Below, in pieces: positions 9,156 through 18,998 of a stretch of DNA of 41,387 nt. The notes below the pieces were generated by a model. It worked only from the letters and a program-made list of their open reading frames with translations. It was not told the DNA's origin and did not search any database. Every line of letters begins with the position of its first letter. Position 1 is the first letter of the stretch. Origin of the DNA: Lachnospiraceae bacterium (GTDB lineage: Bacteria > Bacillota > Clostridia > Lachnospirales > Lachnospiraceae); assembly GCA_029063085.1 (NCBI GenBank), contig JAIDOW010000023.1, forward strand, positions 1 through 41,387, given 5' to 3'. The position numbers and the translations under genes are program-made.

Positions 9156-9452
9156 TTACTGAATGGTCTGCATATAAGACTGCATCATCTGCTGATACTC
9201 CGGACTGTTAAATCCAATCCAAAGCAAAATAATCGTAAATACAATACCAACAATAGAACAAATCAATCCTGCAATTGAAAGCCCTGACTTCTTACCCGTT
9301 GCCAATGCCACAATACTAAGCACCAGACCAACAATACCGAAGATACCGTAGCAGCAGCAACATACGATAGATAAAATTCCGAATACCAGCGAACAAATCT
9401 CCAAAGCTTTGCTCTCCTTTTTCTCTCCTGCCGCATAATAATTCTCTTCCAT
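9156..9452 (-). CDS. DUF4190-type small membrane protein
   Basis: The protein has 98 residues. After a short charged N-terminus (MEENYYAAGEKKESK) it has two hydrophobic, Gly/Ile/Val-rich segments (about 21-48 and 56-81), with the LSIAGLICSIVG pattern of DUF4190 proteins. A run of four Cys sits in the first segment. I chose the ATG at 9452, which has GAGGAGG upstream; a longer in-frame start at 9524 is less likely. It has its own promoter at 9542-9570 and a terminator at 9078-9125, so it appears to be a monocistronic unit. Function unknown. Confidence 0.8.
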   Translation of the reverse strand: MEENYYAAGEKKESKALEICSLVFGILSIVCCCCYGIFGIVGLVLSIVALATGKKSGLSIAGLICSIVGIVFTIILLWIGFNSPEYQQMMQSYMQTIQ

Positions 9453-9530
9453 TTTCTTCTCCTCCTCGTTTCCCCATTTAAAAATGTTCAGAATCTGTCC
9501 AAAAATATACATGAACAATCCCAATTTGAA

Positions 9531-9546
9531 ATGATATTAATATCAT
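9531..9546. repeat. Perfect 16-bp palindrome over a -10 box
   Basis: ATGATATTAATATCAT reads the same on both strands. It covers most of the -10 element of the promoter for the DUF4190 gene, so it is a candidate operator for a dimeric repressor. Its AT-only core makes chance occurrence in AT-rich DNA possible. Confidence 0.45.
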
Positions 9547-9570
9547 ATTCGCAAATACCTAAATAGTCAA
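9542..9570 (-). promoter_or_regulatory. Sigma-A type promoter for the DUF4190 gene
   Basis: On the minus strand TTGACT (9565-9570) is followed after 17 bases by TATGAT (9542-9547). It lies about 90 bases before the chosen start, leaving a leader of roughly 80 nt. Confidence 0.7.
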
Positions 9571-9599
9571 CCTTAATTTTCAATTTTTTCTGGTATGTT

Positions 9600-9860
9600 T
9601 TATAAAAGCCGAATAACCATTACATACAGCACCAAATGCAACACCGTAAAACATGGTACTAAAATGCGAAACTTCCAGTGCTTCGTCTTATGACGGAATA
9701 AATACATTCCTAACAGTGCACCTAAACCTCCACCGAACAGTGCCAAGCTTAACAATGTTCTTTCAGAAATCCTCCATTTTCTTTTAACAGCCTTTCTTTT
9801 ATCTATTCCGTAAATTATAAATGTTCCTATATTAAATATCATATAATAAATCATAATCAT
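9600..9860 (-). CDS. DUF1294 small membrane protein
   Basis: The 86 residues have three hydrophobic stretches and the DUF1294 pattern YGIDKRKAVKRKWRISE followed by LALFGGGLGALLGMYLFRHKTKHWKF. DUF1294 proteins are small integral membrane proteins of unknown function. I chose the ATG at 9860 because GGAG lies seven to eight bases upstream, with other in-frame starts less favoured. It sits 53 bases downstream of the anchored-protein gene. Confidence 0.82.
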   Translation of the reverse strand: MIMIYYMIFNIGTFIIYGIDKRKAVKRKWRISERTLLSLALFGGGLGALLGMYLFRHKTKHWKFRILVPCFTVLHLVLYVMVIRLL

Positions 9861-9913
9861 ATTTTTTCTCCATCGATGTACGCACACATATACCTTATCT
9901 CATTGCCTGGGAA

Positions 9914-10723
9914 TCAATAACGTGAGTAGTCTAAATCAATCGTTACTACCTTATCCTCAAATGTCATAATATCAAAATAAAAAAATGATTGTTCATCCTG
10001 ACTGTACTCTGCATAATACAAGGTATAATCTTCTTCTTTTTCCACCTCATATTCCATTTCTGTCAATTGTTCTTCCAATGTCCTGATATCTGTTCCCAAT
10101 TTAATGTTGCCAATAAATAATACTTCCATAGCCTTCCCATTAAAAATCTCATCCACCTCTATACCGACTACGTCTGCCTCTTCTACATGCTCCAAGGTTT
10201 CCTCCGTATCATTCCTAAGACGCAGCCGTACACCATTTTCCACTCCGTCGGTTGCTAAACGCAGTGCTAAAGATTCCTGAGATTCCATTGGCATCCCAAA
10301 ATCTCCTATATTATAATCACTAATCTCAAAATCATCTTTTATATCAGCATATTTACATGGAATCCTTATCATTTTTCCGCCTACTACCACTATACCCATC
10401 TCATTAGGTGAAGCATATTCCTCATCCTGCTCTTTTTCTGCAAAAACAGGCTTTACCTCCTCACCTCCAACATTCTCTCTCTCTGCTTCTTCTGTTTTCC
10501 CGGCAGCTATGCCTTTAACCGCTCTGGTGCTGCTGTGTTTTTCAATTTCATTATAAACTCCCTTTCCGACCTTCTCTTCCATATGCTGCTTCGCATCTGA
10601 ATCAATACAAGCTGATAAGCCATAACAGCAAAAGCCTGTAATGCAGAGAATACCAAACATGAGTATACAAATGCCCTGTTTTCTGTTTTGTCCTGACTTT
10701 GGGTTTTCATTTTCTTTCTTCAT
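9914..10723 (-). CDS. Membrane-anchored extracytoplasmic protein, paralogue of 24004-24729
   Basis: The 269 residues start with a short basic tail, a hydrophobic anchor (about 18-40, ILMFGILCITGFCCYGLSAC), then a charged linker rich in Glu and Lys and a C-terminal domain of about 160 residues. The C-terminal domain has the order GGKMIRIPC, LRNDTEETLEHVEEADVVGIEV, IKLGTDIRTLEEQL and YYAEYSQDEQSFFYFDIM. The same order of segments occurs in the lipoprotein at 24004-24729, so I infer a shared domain. The ATG at 10723 is preceded by GAGAGGGGG. No enzymatic motif is visible; function unknown. The acidic linker and export anchor suggest a surface protein. Confidence 0.75.
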   Translation of the reverse strand: MKKENENPKSGQNRKQGICILMFGILCITGFCCYGLSACIDSDAKQHMEEKVGKGVYNEIEKHSSTRAVKGIAAGKTEEAERENVGGEEVKPVFAEKEQDEEYASPNEMGIVVVGGKMIRIPCKYADIKDDFEISDYNIGDFGMPMESQESLALRLATDGVENGVRLRLRNDTEETLEHVEEADVVGIEVDEIFNGKAMEVLFIGNIKLGTDIRTLEEQLTEMEYEVEKEEDYTLYYAEYSQDEQSFFYFDIMTFEDKVVTIDLDYSRY

Positions 10724-10756
10724 AATATTTCCCCCTCTCAAATCTCTTATAAAGTA

Positions 10757-10812
10757 AAAGAAGCTGCCACACTAAAAAAACATAGTACTTTAGTGAAACA
10801 ACTTCTTTTTCT
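10757..10812 (-). terminator. Putative terminator after lysC
   Basis: An imperfect inverted repeat pairs AAAAGAAG...CACTAAA with TTTAGTG...CTTCTTTT, with a T-rich tail on the minus strand. It lies just after the lysC stop and before the next gene, whose promoter must then lie inside or right after it. Confidence 0.6.
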
Positions 10813-10846
10813 ATCGTAAAAATTACTAACTCGGATAAAATGATGA

Positions 10847-12052
10847 TCAATTATCACCTAATCCAAATTTATCATGCACCGCATTCATTGCTTTTTCTGT
10901 ATGCTTTTCATCAATCAGTACAGAAACCCTGATTTCAGAAGTAGAAATCATCTTAATATTGATTCCCTCATCATATAAAGCTTCAAACATCTTTGCAGCA
11001 ACACCTGCATTACTCATCATTCCCGCTCCAACAATAGAAACCTTCGCTACATTCTTCTCTACATCAATCTTCTCATATTCATGGAAATGTCTTTCAATAA
11101 TCTCTACTGCCTCATCAGCATTATCAACAGCAACCGTAAATGAAATATCCTTTGTACTATCACGACCTACTGACTGTAAAATCATATCTACGTTGATATT
11201 ATGTCTTGCCAAATGATTAAATAAGCGGAATGCCACACCAGGCTCATCCTTTAATCCAATTAACGCTACTCTTGCTGCATCTTTATCTGCTGCTACTCCA
11301 CTAACAAGCATTTTTTCCATCTTTGTATCCTCCTTAACGACAGTACCTTCTGAAGTATTAAGACTTGAGCGAACAACCAACTGTACACCCTGTTTCTTTG
11401 CAAGTTCTACTGAACGGTTGTGTAACACACCTGCTCCAAGAGTTGCAAGCTCTAACATCTCATCATATGTGATCTGCTCAAGCTTATGTGCCTTTGGAAC
11501 TTTACGTGGATCTGCTGTATACACACCATCCACATCCGTATATATCTCACAGGAATCTGCATTCAATGCTGCTGCCAACGCAACAGCAGTCGTATCAGAA
11601 CCACCTCGTCCCAAGGTTGTATAATCATCATATTTATTAATTCCCTGAAACCCTGTTACAATTACAATCTTCCGCTGGTCTAATTCATGTCTGATTCTCT
11701 CACTGTCAATTCTTTTTAATCTTGCGTTGCCATATACTGAAGTTGTATGCATTGCTACCTGAAATGCATTTAGTGAAACAGCCGGAACCCCTAAATTGTT
11801 CATAACCATTCCCATTAATGCAACAGACATCTGTTCTCCAATGGTATAAAGCATATCCATTTCACGCTTCGGTGGATTAGGATTCATATCCTTCGCCATA
11901 TCAATTAACTCATCCGTGTATTTACCCATTGCAGATAATACAACAACTACATCATTGCCTTTTTTGTAGTCTTCGATACATCTATTTGCAACATTATACA
12001 TTCTTTCTTTGTTTGCAACTGAAGTACCGCCAAACTTCTTTACGATTAACAT
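10847..12052 (-). CDS. lysC: Aspartate kinase
   Basis: This enzyme phosphorylates aspartate, the first step to lysine, threonine and methionine. The 401 residues have the kinase signature KFGGTS at 6-11, the substrate region TLGRGGSDTTAVALA and two C-terminal ACT-like regulatory segments (VALIGLKDEPGVAFRLF and VSIVGAGMMSNAGVAAKMF). The length matches monofunctional aspartate kinases. It is the last gene of the apparent hom/PGM-like/lysC unit. The ACT domains suggest feedback control by lysine or threonine, but which one is not visible. Confidence 0.94.
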   Translation of the reverse strand: MLIVKKFGGTSVANKERMYNVANRCIEDYKKGNDVVVVLSAMGKYTDELIDMAKDMNPNPPKREMDMLYTIGEQMSVALMGMVMNNLGVPAVSLNAFQVAMHTTSVYGNARLKRIDSERIRHELDQRKIVIVTGFQGINKYDDYTTLGRGGSDTTAVALAAALNADSCEIYTDVDGVYTADPRKVPKAHKLEQITYDEMLELATLGAGVLHNRSVELAKKQGVQLVVRSSLNTSEGTVVKEDTKMEKMLVSGVAADKDAARVALIGLKDEPGVAFRLFNHLARHNINVDMILQSVGRDSTKDISFTVAVDNADEAVEIIERHFHEYEKIDVEKNVAKVSIVGAGMMSNAGVAAKMFEALYDEGINIKMISTSEIRVSVLIDEKHTEKAMNAVHDKFGLGDN

Positions 12053-12093
12053 TTAATTCGCTTCCTCCTACCTGTTTATGTTACACTAGGTTA

Positions 12094-13302
12094 CTACTTT
12101 TCAAACAAATGGTCAATCATTTCATGACCATTTTTTATATAAATACCTGATTTTTTTGCATCTTTTTCATTGTAAAGCAAATCAGAAGCTTTCCGTTTGG
12201 TACTATCATACAATAAATAAGGCACAGGCTCTCCCACATGAGTGCGAAGCTTGATTGGTGTTGGATGATCAGGCAGGACCAATAAGCGAAAATCTTCACC
12301 TCTTGCCTCTAACTGATCCTTTACCACTCGAATCACTTTTTTATCCAGATTTTCTACAGCCTGCAATTTTCGCTCCAGACTTCCCTGATGCCCCATTTCA
12401 TCCGGTGCTTCTACATGTATATACGCAAAGTCATAATCCTCATTGCAGAGTGTTTCCACAGCAGCCATCGCTTTCCCTTCATAATTGGTATGAAGACCAC
12501 CATTGGCACCTTCTACCTCTATCACTTTCATTCCTGCACCGACTGCAATTCCCTTTAACAGATCCACCGCTGATATCATAACACCTTTTTTTCCGTTTTT
12601 GGCTTCAAAATCAGAAAGAGCAGGGCGTGTACCAGCTCCCCAAAACCAAATGGAATTTGCCGGATTCAAACCTTGTTTTTTTCTTTCTATATTGATTGGA
12701 TGATTTACTAAAACAGCATAGCTTTTCTCCATCATTTCATGAAGAACATTATCCACCGGAAGATATTCACCGATTTTCTTTCCCAGAATATCATGCGGTG
12801 GTGTAAGTGGCAAAACCTCACCGTGTTCCCATATAGTCAGATGACGGTAGCTGGTTCCCACATAGAATTTATAACCGGAATATTCTTTTTCCAGCACATC
12901 ACTCACTGCCTTTAATAAAACTGCTGCATCTTCTGTGGAAATCTCAGAAGAACTATGGTCAATAATAACCTTATCCCCATATGCAGCCTCCTCTTCGCTC
13001 ACGGTAACAATGTTACAGCGAAATGAAATATCAGTAGGCTTCATATCCACTCCAATCGATAAAGCTTCCAAAGGAGAACGCCCTGAATAGTACTTCTTCG
13101 GATCATAACCAATTACTGAAAGATTTGCCGTATCACTGCCCGGACTCATTCCTTCCGGTACCGTAAGTACCATTCCCACTTCCGATTCTTTGGCCAACTC
13201 ATCCAAGGTTGGCGTATCTGCGTGTTCTATGACAGTTTCTCCTCCGATTTGTTCAATTGGATAATCTGCCATTCCGTCTCCTAAAACTATTACATATTTC
13301 AT
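12094..13302 (-). CDS. Cofactor-independent phosphoglycerate-mutase-like protein, candidate homoserine kinase analogue
   Basis: The 402 residues belong to the alkaline-phosphatase-superfamily PGM group (COG3635): VLGDGMADYP at the N-terminus, the nucleophile segment GSDTANLSVIGYDP, and late metal-binding motifs HVEAPDEMGHQG and LPDHPTPIK. The family's usual role is 3-phosphoglycerate to 2-phosphoglycerate conversion. However, it sits between hom and lysC, and the window has no thrB. PGM-like proteins of this group have been proposed elsewhere as functional replacements for homoserine kinase. The role here is therefore inference from context. The start ATG at 13302 has GAGGAG upstream. Confidence 0.85.
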   Translation of the reverse strand: MKYVIVLGDGMADYPIEQIGGETVIEHADTPTLDELAKESEVGMVLTVPEGMSPGSDTANLSVIGYDPKKYYSGRSPLEALSIGVDMKPTDISFRCNIVTVSEEEAAYGDKVIIDHSSSEISTEDAAVLLKAVSDVLEKEYSGYKFYVGTSYRHLTIWEHGEVLPLTPPHDILGKKIGEYLPVDNVLHEMMEKSYAVLVNHPINIERKKQGLNPANSIWFWGAGTRPALSDFEAKNGKKGVMISAVDLLKGIAVGAGMKVIEVEGANGGLHTNYEGKAMAAVETLCNEDYDFAYIHVEAPDEMGHQGSLERKLQAVENLDKKVIRVVKDQLEARGEDFRLLVLPDHPTPIKLRTHVGEPVPYLLYDSTKRKASDLLYNEKDAKKSGIYIKNGHEMIDHLFEK

Positions 13303-13378
13303 GTTTTTCTCCTCATACCGGATTCATAAGATTCCTATAGACTCCTGAACCCTGTTTTTCCCTGCCTCTCATTCTATA

Positions 13379-14602
13379 TTAAAAATCCACACGAAGAACG
13401 CTGTAAACATCTTCAAATTTTTTAATATGCTCTGCGAAATCTCCCTCACTCATCGGTTCTGTAATAAAAGCAAGCTCATCCGTTACATCCGGTGCTTTTA
13501 CATATAACACATTTCCAAAGGCATTTTTAATATCCAGCATCTGATCATCATCCAGACCTTTATCTTTCATGCGAACAAAGAATTTATTTTCAAACTCTTC
13601 AAATTTTCCCAGCTTACTCTTTCTCTCCTCCCAGATCGTCATGATATTGGTATGCATATGCTTTACTGCATCCACCACATCTGACACTACCGCACTGGCT
13701 GTCGGGAGTTTGCCCGCACCTCTTCCGTAAAACATAACATCATCCAGAACATTACCATGGACAAAAATTCCATTAAACACACCATTTACTCCTATTAAGG
13801 GATGATCCTGCCCGATCATGACTGGAGCCACCATAGAGTAAAAGGTATTATCCACCTTTTTGCTGGTCCCCAGCAGTTTAATGGAAGCATTTAATGCCTT
13901 TGCATACTTGAAATCCACTTCTGTAATCTTAGTAATACCTTCTGTATGGATATCTTCATAATCCACCTGTTCTCCTGCTACCAACGATGTAAGAATTGCT
14001 ATCTTACGACAGGCATCATATCCTTCCACATCAGCTTCAGGATTTCTTTCTGCATATCCCTTTTCCTGGGCATCCTTCAATACATCCTCAAAAGCAGAAC
14101 CCTTCTCTGCCATCTCTGTCAAAATATAATTAGTAGTTCCGTTAAGAATACCTGTAATTTCCGTAATTTCATCTGCGGTCAAAGAACTGTTGAGCGGACG
14201 GATAATGGGAATACCACCGCCGACAGAAGCCTCAAACAGATAGTTTAATTTATTCTTTTTTGCTATTGCAAGTAATTCTGCACCATGCTTTGCCACTAAT
14301 TCCTTATTGGACGTACATACACTTTTCCCTGCCAGCAATGCCTGCTTTGTAAAGGTATATGCGGGATCTACTCCTCCCATAACTTCTACAATAATATCTA
14401 CTTCAGGATCCTCTAAAATAATATTAAAATCATGAACCAGAATCTTCTGTACAGGATCTCCTTCAAAATCCCGAAGATCAAGAACATATTTTACGCTAAT
14501 ATCCTTTCCAGCTCTTTTGTTTATGCTGTCGTGGTTTGTATTAATAACCTCCACCACTCCAGATCCCACTGTGCCATAGCCTAAAACTGCAATATTAACC
14601 AT
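13379..14602 (-). CDS. hom: Homoserine dehydrogenase
   Basis: The enzyme reduces aspartate semialdehyde to homoserine with NAD(P)H, the branch point toward threonine and methionine. The 407 residues have the dinucleotide signature LGYGTVGSG, the EVMGGVDPA segment, and GGGIPIIRPL. A C-terminal ACT-like domain (roughly the last 70 residues, with YVKAPDVTDELAFI) suggests feedback regulation. I chose the ATG at 14602 because AAGGAGG lies six bases upstream; an upstream in-frame start at 14620 is less likely. It follows cheW by about 44 bases. Confidence 0.95.
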   Translation of the reverse strand: MVNIAVLGYGTVGSGVVEVINTNHDSINKRAGKDISVKYVLDLRDFEGDPVQKILVHDFNIILEDPEVDIIVEVMGGVDPAYTFTKQALLAGKSVCTSNKELVAKHGAELLAIAKKNKLNYLFEASVGGGIPIIRPLNSSLTADEITEITGILNGTTNYILTEMAEKGSAFEDVLKDAQEKGYAERNPEADVEGYDACRKIAILTSLVAGEQVDYEDIHTEGITKITEVDFKYAKALNASIKLLGTSKKVDNTFYSMVAPVMIGQDHPLIGVNGVFNGIFVHGNVLDDVMFYGRGAGKLPTASAVVSDVVDAVKHMHTNIMTIWEERKSKLGKFEEFENKFFVRMKDKGLDDDQMLDIKNAFGNVLYVKAPDVTDELAFITEPMSEGDFAEHIKKFEDVYSVLRVDF

Positions 14603-14646
14603 ATTTACCTCCTTTATCACCCTGTATCTTTTTCTTATGATAATTC

Positions 14647-15111
14647 TTATTTATTATCCTCAATTAACTGGTCCACCATATTTCTGGTATCCTCAGATAA
14701 TACTTTATCTACATTAATCGCAATGACAATATCATTTCCTATATGCAATACCTGTTCCATAAATATTGTCTCCTCATTCGAAGCGACAGACGGCATTTCA
14801 TTGATATTCTTCTTTGTGATTTCTTCAATCTCGGCCACTGCATCCACCTCATATGCTAATACCGTACCGGAGCTATTTGTAATCAACAGACTCTTTTCAG
14901 GATTATCAATCCTTTTATCCATGCCAAACCGTTCTCGTAAACTATATACAGGAATTACAGCTCCACGCAGATTGATAATGCCTGTCACTCCCTCCGGTGC
15001 ATTTGGTACAGGAATAATATGATAATCCTGTTCTATACCATTCACATACATCAGATTCATCGCATATTTCTGTTCTTCCAACTGAAATACAACATATTTT
15101 AATTCCTCCAT
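14647..15111 (-). CDS. CheW-domain protein (orphan)
   Basis: The 154 residues make up a single CheW domain: KYVVFQLEEQKYAMNL, IIPVPNAPEGVTGIINLRG, AVIPVYSLRERFGM, then DAVAEIEEITKKNI. CheW couples chemoreceptors to the histidine kinase CheA. No cheA or receptor gene is nearby. It begins seven bases after the prfB stop, with its ribosome binding site inside the end of prfB, so it is probably translated from the prfB transcript. It could be a chemotaxis adaptor used with distant receptors. Confidence 0.88.
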   Translation of the reverse strand: MEELKYVVFQLEEQKYAMNLMYVNGIEQDYHIIPVPNAPEGVTGIINLRGAVIPVYSLRERFGMDKRIDNPEKSLLITNSSGTVLAYEVDAVAEIEEITKKNINEMPSVASNEETIFMEQVLHIGNDIVIAINVDKVLSEDTRNMVDQLIEDNK

Positions 15112-15118
15112 ACGCCTA

Positions 15119-16232
15119 CTACTCCTTATTAAGACTCATCCACTTCAGGTACGCATTCATAAATGGTTCCACATTACCGTCGAGTACCCCGTTTACATTA
15201 CTGATTTCATTACCTGTACGATGGTCCTTTACCATCGTATACGGCTGCATAACATAGGAACGGATTTGGGAACCAAATCCATTCTCTGACACATCACCGC
15301 GTATATCGTCAAGCTTTTCCTGCTGCTCCTGCTGTTTCAAGACATAAAGCTTGGACATCAGCATTTTCATAGCCTTGTCTTTGTTCTGATGCTGGGAACG
15401 CTCATTCTGACACTGTACTACAATGCCGGTTGGTAAATGTGTAATACGTATTGCAGAAGAAGTTTTATTAATATGCTGCCCCCCCGCCCCACTGGAACGA
15501 TAGGTATCAATCCTCAAATCATCTTCCTTAATGTCTATCGTTATCTCATCTCCGATATCCGGCATCACATCACAAGAAGAAAAAGAAGTCTGGCGCTTAC
15601 CCGCTGCATTAAATGGGGAAATCCGAACCAAACGGTGAACTCCCTTTTCTGATTTCAGATAGCCATATGCATTCTCTCCATCAATCTGCATGGTAACAGA
15701 TTTTACTCCTGCTTCCTCTCCCTCCAGATAATCAAGAATCTCTATTGTAAATCCTTTTTTCTCTGCCCATCTTGTATACATACGCATCAGCATTCCTGTC
15801 CAATCGCAGCTCTCTGTTCCTCCTGCACCTGCATGAAGTGTCAAAATTGCATTATCCTTATCAAACTCGCCTGATAACAATGTCTGAATCCTTAACGTTT
15901 CAAAATGTTCCTTAAAAGATTCAAACAAATCTGCAATCTCCGGAATCAGCGAAGAATCATTCTCCTCCTCAGCCATTTCAATCAGCACTCCGATTTCTTC
16001 ATATTCGTCTGATACCGTATCAAATGCTGTTAACGTATCTTTTAGATTTTTCACAGTCTTCATAACTTCATTAGAACGCTCCACATCATTCCAAAAATCC
16101 GGAGCCTCCATATCAGATTCTAACTCTGCTACCTTATCCTTCTTGATAGGGATGTCAAAGTGAATCCCTCACTTCCTGTAATGGAGTTTCATACTGAGCA
16201 AGCTCAGACTTAAATGCATCTGTCTCTATCAC
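15119..16232 (-). CDS. prfB: Peptide chain release factor 2, expressed by a programmed +1 frameshift
   Basis: RF2 reads UGA and UAA stop codons. The main open frame (15119-16156) encodes GAGGTESCDW, the SPFNAAGKRQ segment and the universal GGQ motif (SSGAGGQHINKTSSA). Its N-terminus is missing from that frame. Upstream, from a GTG at 16232, 25 codons (starting with Ile-Glu-Thr-Asp after the initiator) run to an in-frame TGA at 16155-16157 within CTT-TGA-C, the conserved RF2 slippery site. A +1 shift joins the frames to give about 370 residues. The GTG has AAAGAGGTGA upstream. RF2 thus controls its own synthesis. Confidence 0.94.
16154..16160 (-). other. Programmed +1 frameshift site in prfB
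   Basis: On the minus strand the sequence CTT TGA C has its stop codon in the frame of the GTG start at 16232. It is preceded by an internal Shine-Dalgarno-like GAGGGA. This is the classic autoregulatory arrangement of bacterial RF2 genes. Confidence 0.92.
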
Positions 16233-16321
16233 AAAAATCACCTCTTTCTATATTCGCAAAACAATATGCTGCATCTAAATAAATATGTTATATCATGAAC
16301 AATGCCCATAATCAGCATTCA

Positions 16322-16352
16322 GAAAAATCACTCTTGCAAGCAAGTGCTTTTT
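16322..16352 (-). terminator. Putative terminator after secA
   Basis: On the minus strand an imperfect stem pairs AAAAAGCACTTGC with GCAAGAGTGATTTTT, with a T run in the 3' arm and tail. It lies just after the secA stop. Confidence 0.65.
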
Positions 16353-16363
16353 CTTCTATTAAA

Positions 16364-18937
16364 TTATGCATTTCTACCACAACATTGTTTATACTTAAGC
16401 CCTGAACCGCACGGACAAGGATCATTTCTTCCAATCTTTGCACTCTTACGTTTTACCGGTTCTTTCACGGATGTATCATCTTTATTGGTTCCTGTCACCT
16501 TAGCAACTTCTTCACGCTCTACCTTTTGTTCTACCCGGATATGAAGCATAGCCTTTACTGTATCCTGACGAATCGCAGCTTCCATCTCTTCAAACATATC
16601 AAAGCCTGCAAATTTATATTCCACCAGCGGATCCCTCTGTCCGTAAGCACGAAGCCCTATACTCTGACGCATCTGATCCATATCATCTATATGATCCATC
16701 CATTTTCTGTCAATGACTTTTAACAGGATAACCCGTTCTGCTTCCCTGATCATTTCTGCCTCAGGAAACTCCGTTTCTTTTTCTTCATAAAGTTTATTAG
16801 CAGCCTCTTTAATCTTCTGAATCAAATCCTGTTTTTGTATCTTTTTAAGTTCCTCATCAGAAAGTTTAATTTTTTCAATTGGAATAATATCCAAAAGCTC
16901 CTGATTCAAAGATTTCATATCCCATTCAGAAGGGTCCATATCTTCCAATATATTACGATTTACAATCTCTTCCACTGTATCGTTAATCATTTTGAAGATA
17001 ACGTCACGCATATTCTCCCCTTCCAATACACGCCGACGTTCCTTATAAATAACTTCTCTTTGCTCGTTCATAACCTGATCGTAATCCAGAAGGTTCTTCC
17101 TGATTCCGAAATTATTATTCTCTATCTTCTTCTGGGCCTTCTCAATAAAGTTAGTTATGGTTTTATGACGGATTTCTTCTCCCTCCGGAATATTCAATGC
17201 ACTATACATTGCCATTACTCTTTCCGAGCCAAAAAGCCTCATTAAATCATCTTCCAAAGAAAGATAAAATTTGGACTGTCCCGGATCCCCCTGACGACCG
17301 GAACGACCACGCAGCTGATTATCAATACGGCGTGATTCATGACGCTCTGTACCAATAATACGGAGACCTCCTAATTCCTTTACTCCCTCTCCCAATTTGA
17401 TATCCGTACCACGACCGGCCATATTCGTTGCAATGGTCACCGCATTCATCTGACCTGCCTGTGCCACGATTTCAGCCTCCATCTCATGGAACTTGGCATT
17501 TAAAACCTTATGTGGAATATGCTTTTTTGTAAGAAGTCTGCTTACTTCTTCCGAAGAATCAATGGTAATCGTACCCACCAATACAGGTTGTCCCTTCCTG
17601 TAACATGCATTGATATCTTCAACAATCGCATGTAGCTTCTCCGCTTTTGTACAATACACGGAATCATCTTCGTCTATTCTTGCCACCGGAAGATTCGTCG
17701 GCACTTCTACGACATCCATGCCGTAAATTTCACGAAATTCATTTTCTTCTGTAAGAGCCGTACCTGTCATACCGGCCTTTTTCTTATATTTATTAAAAAA
17801 ATTCTGGAATGTAATCGTTGCAAGCGTCTTGCTTTCTCTTCTTACCTTCACATTTTCCTTTGCTTCAATTGCCTGATGCAGACCGTCAGAAAAGCGTCTC
17901 CCCGGCATCACACGTCCAGTAAATTCATCTACGATCAGCACCTCATTATCTTTTACAATGTAATCTTTATCTCTGAACATCAGGTTATGGGCACGAAGTG
18001 CAAGAATGATATTGTGCTGAATCTCCAAATTATCAGAATCCGCAAGATTCTCAATATGGAAGAAATTCTCCACTTCCTTAACACCCTGCGAAGTAAGCAT
18101 AACCTGCTTGTCTTTCTCATTTACAAGGAAATCACCGTTTTCTTCAATATCATTTCCCATTATGGCATCCATTTTGGAAAGTTCACCATCACCTTCCCCC
18201 CGCTTCATTCTGCGAGCCAGCAAATCACACATTCTATATAACTCTGTAGATTTACCGCTTTGTCCTGAAATGATAAGAGGGGTTCTCGCTTCATCAATCA
18301 ATACCGAGTCGACCTCATCCACAATGGCATAATGCAAATCCCTTTGTACCAGCTGCTCTTTATAAATCACCATATTATCTCTTAAATAATCAAAGCCCAG
18401 TTCATTATTAGTCACATAAGTGATATCACAATTATAAGCATCCCTGCGTTCTTCATTAGAATAGCTGTTAAGAATGACACCTACTTTAAGCCCCAGAAAT
18501 TCATGAATCTGCCCCATCCATTCCGCATCACGCTTTGCAAGGTAATCATTTACCGTAACAATATGAACACCTTTTCCTTCCAGAGCATTCAGATAAGCAG
18601 GGAGTGTAGAAACCAATGTCTTACCTTCACCGGTTCTCATTTCCGGAATCCTCCCCTGATGCAGTAAAATTCCACCCATAATCTGCACCGGATAATGTTT
18701 CATTCCAAGGGTTCTCACAGATGCTTCCCTTACAACCGCAAATGCTTCTACTAAAAGATTATCTAATGTCTCTCCTTCAGCCAGTCTCTTTTTAAACTCA
18801 TCCGTCTTTGCTTTTAATTCATCATTGCTCAACGCCTGCATAGATTCATCCAGAGCTTCTATCTTGTCAACCAGCGGTGTAATCCTTTTAATTTCTTTCT
18901 CACTATGTGTCCCAAACACTTTCTCGAAAATACTCAT
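16364..18937 (-). CDS. secA: Preprotein translocase ATPase SecA
   Basis: SecA is the ATP-driven motor that pushes unfolded proteins through SecYEG. The 857 residues match the family. Visible features are the Walker A MRTGEGKT, the DEVDS Walker B ([15 protein letters not shown]), the helicase motif [14 protein letters not shown] and a C-terminal SEC-C zinc-binding tail ([13 protein letters not shown]). The order hpf-secA-prfB is conserved in many Firmicutes. Two terminators flank it: 16322-16352 after it, and 18999-19034 upstream between it and hpf. Confidence 0.97.
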   Translation of the reverse strand: MSIFEKVFGTHSEKEIKRITPLVDKIEALDESMQALSNDELKAKTDEFKKRLAEGETLDNLLVEAFAVVREASVRTLGMKHYPVQIMGGILLHQGRIPEMRTGEGKTLVSTLPAYLNALEGKGVHIVTVNDYLAKRDAEWMGQIHEFLGLKVGVILNSYSNEERRDAYNCDITYVTNNELGFDYLRDNMVIYKEQLVQRDLHYAIVDEVDSVLIDEARTPLIISGQSGKSTELYRMCDLLARRMKRGEGDGELSKMDAIMGNDIEENGDFLVNEKDKQVMLTSQGVKEVENFFHIENLADSDNLEIQHNIILALRAHNLMFRDKDYIVKDNEVLIVDEFTGRVMPGRRFSDGLHQAIEAKENVKVRRESKTLATITFQNFFNKYKKKAGMTGTALTEENEFREIYGMDVVEVPTNLPVARIDEDDSVYCTKAEKLHAIVEDINACYRKGQPVLVGTITIDSSEEVSRLLTKKHIPHKVLNAKFHEMEAEIVAQAGQMNAVTIATNMAGRGTDIKLGEGVKELGGLRIIGTERHESRRIDNQLRGRSGRQGDPGQSKFYLSLEDDLMRLFGSERVMAMYSALNIPEGEEIRHKTITNFIEKAQKKIENNNFGIRKNLLDYDQVMNEQREVIYKERRRVLEGENMRDVIFKMINDTVEEIVNRNILEDMDPSEWDMKSLNQELLDIIPIEKIKLSDEELKKIQKQDLIQKIKEAANKLYEEKETEFPEAEMIREAERVILLKVIDRKWMDHIDDMDQMRQSIGLRAYGQRDPLVEYKFAGFDMFEEMEAAIRQDTVKAMLHIRVEQKVEREEVAKVTGTNKDDTSVKEPVKRKSAKIGRNDPCPCGSGLKYKQCCGRNA

Positions 18938-18998
18938 CTTAACACTCCTATTATTTAAAGATAATCATACGAATCTCATTCTAACATTATTCCAAAAA

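Noticed and set aside
10741-14640. Lysine riboswitch or T-box ahead of the lysC/hom genes
   Set aside because: No long structured leader was found before hom or lysC; the gaps are short and contain only ribosome binding sites.
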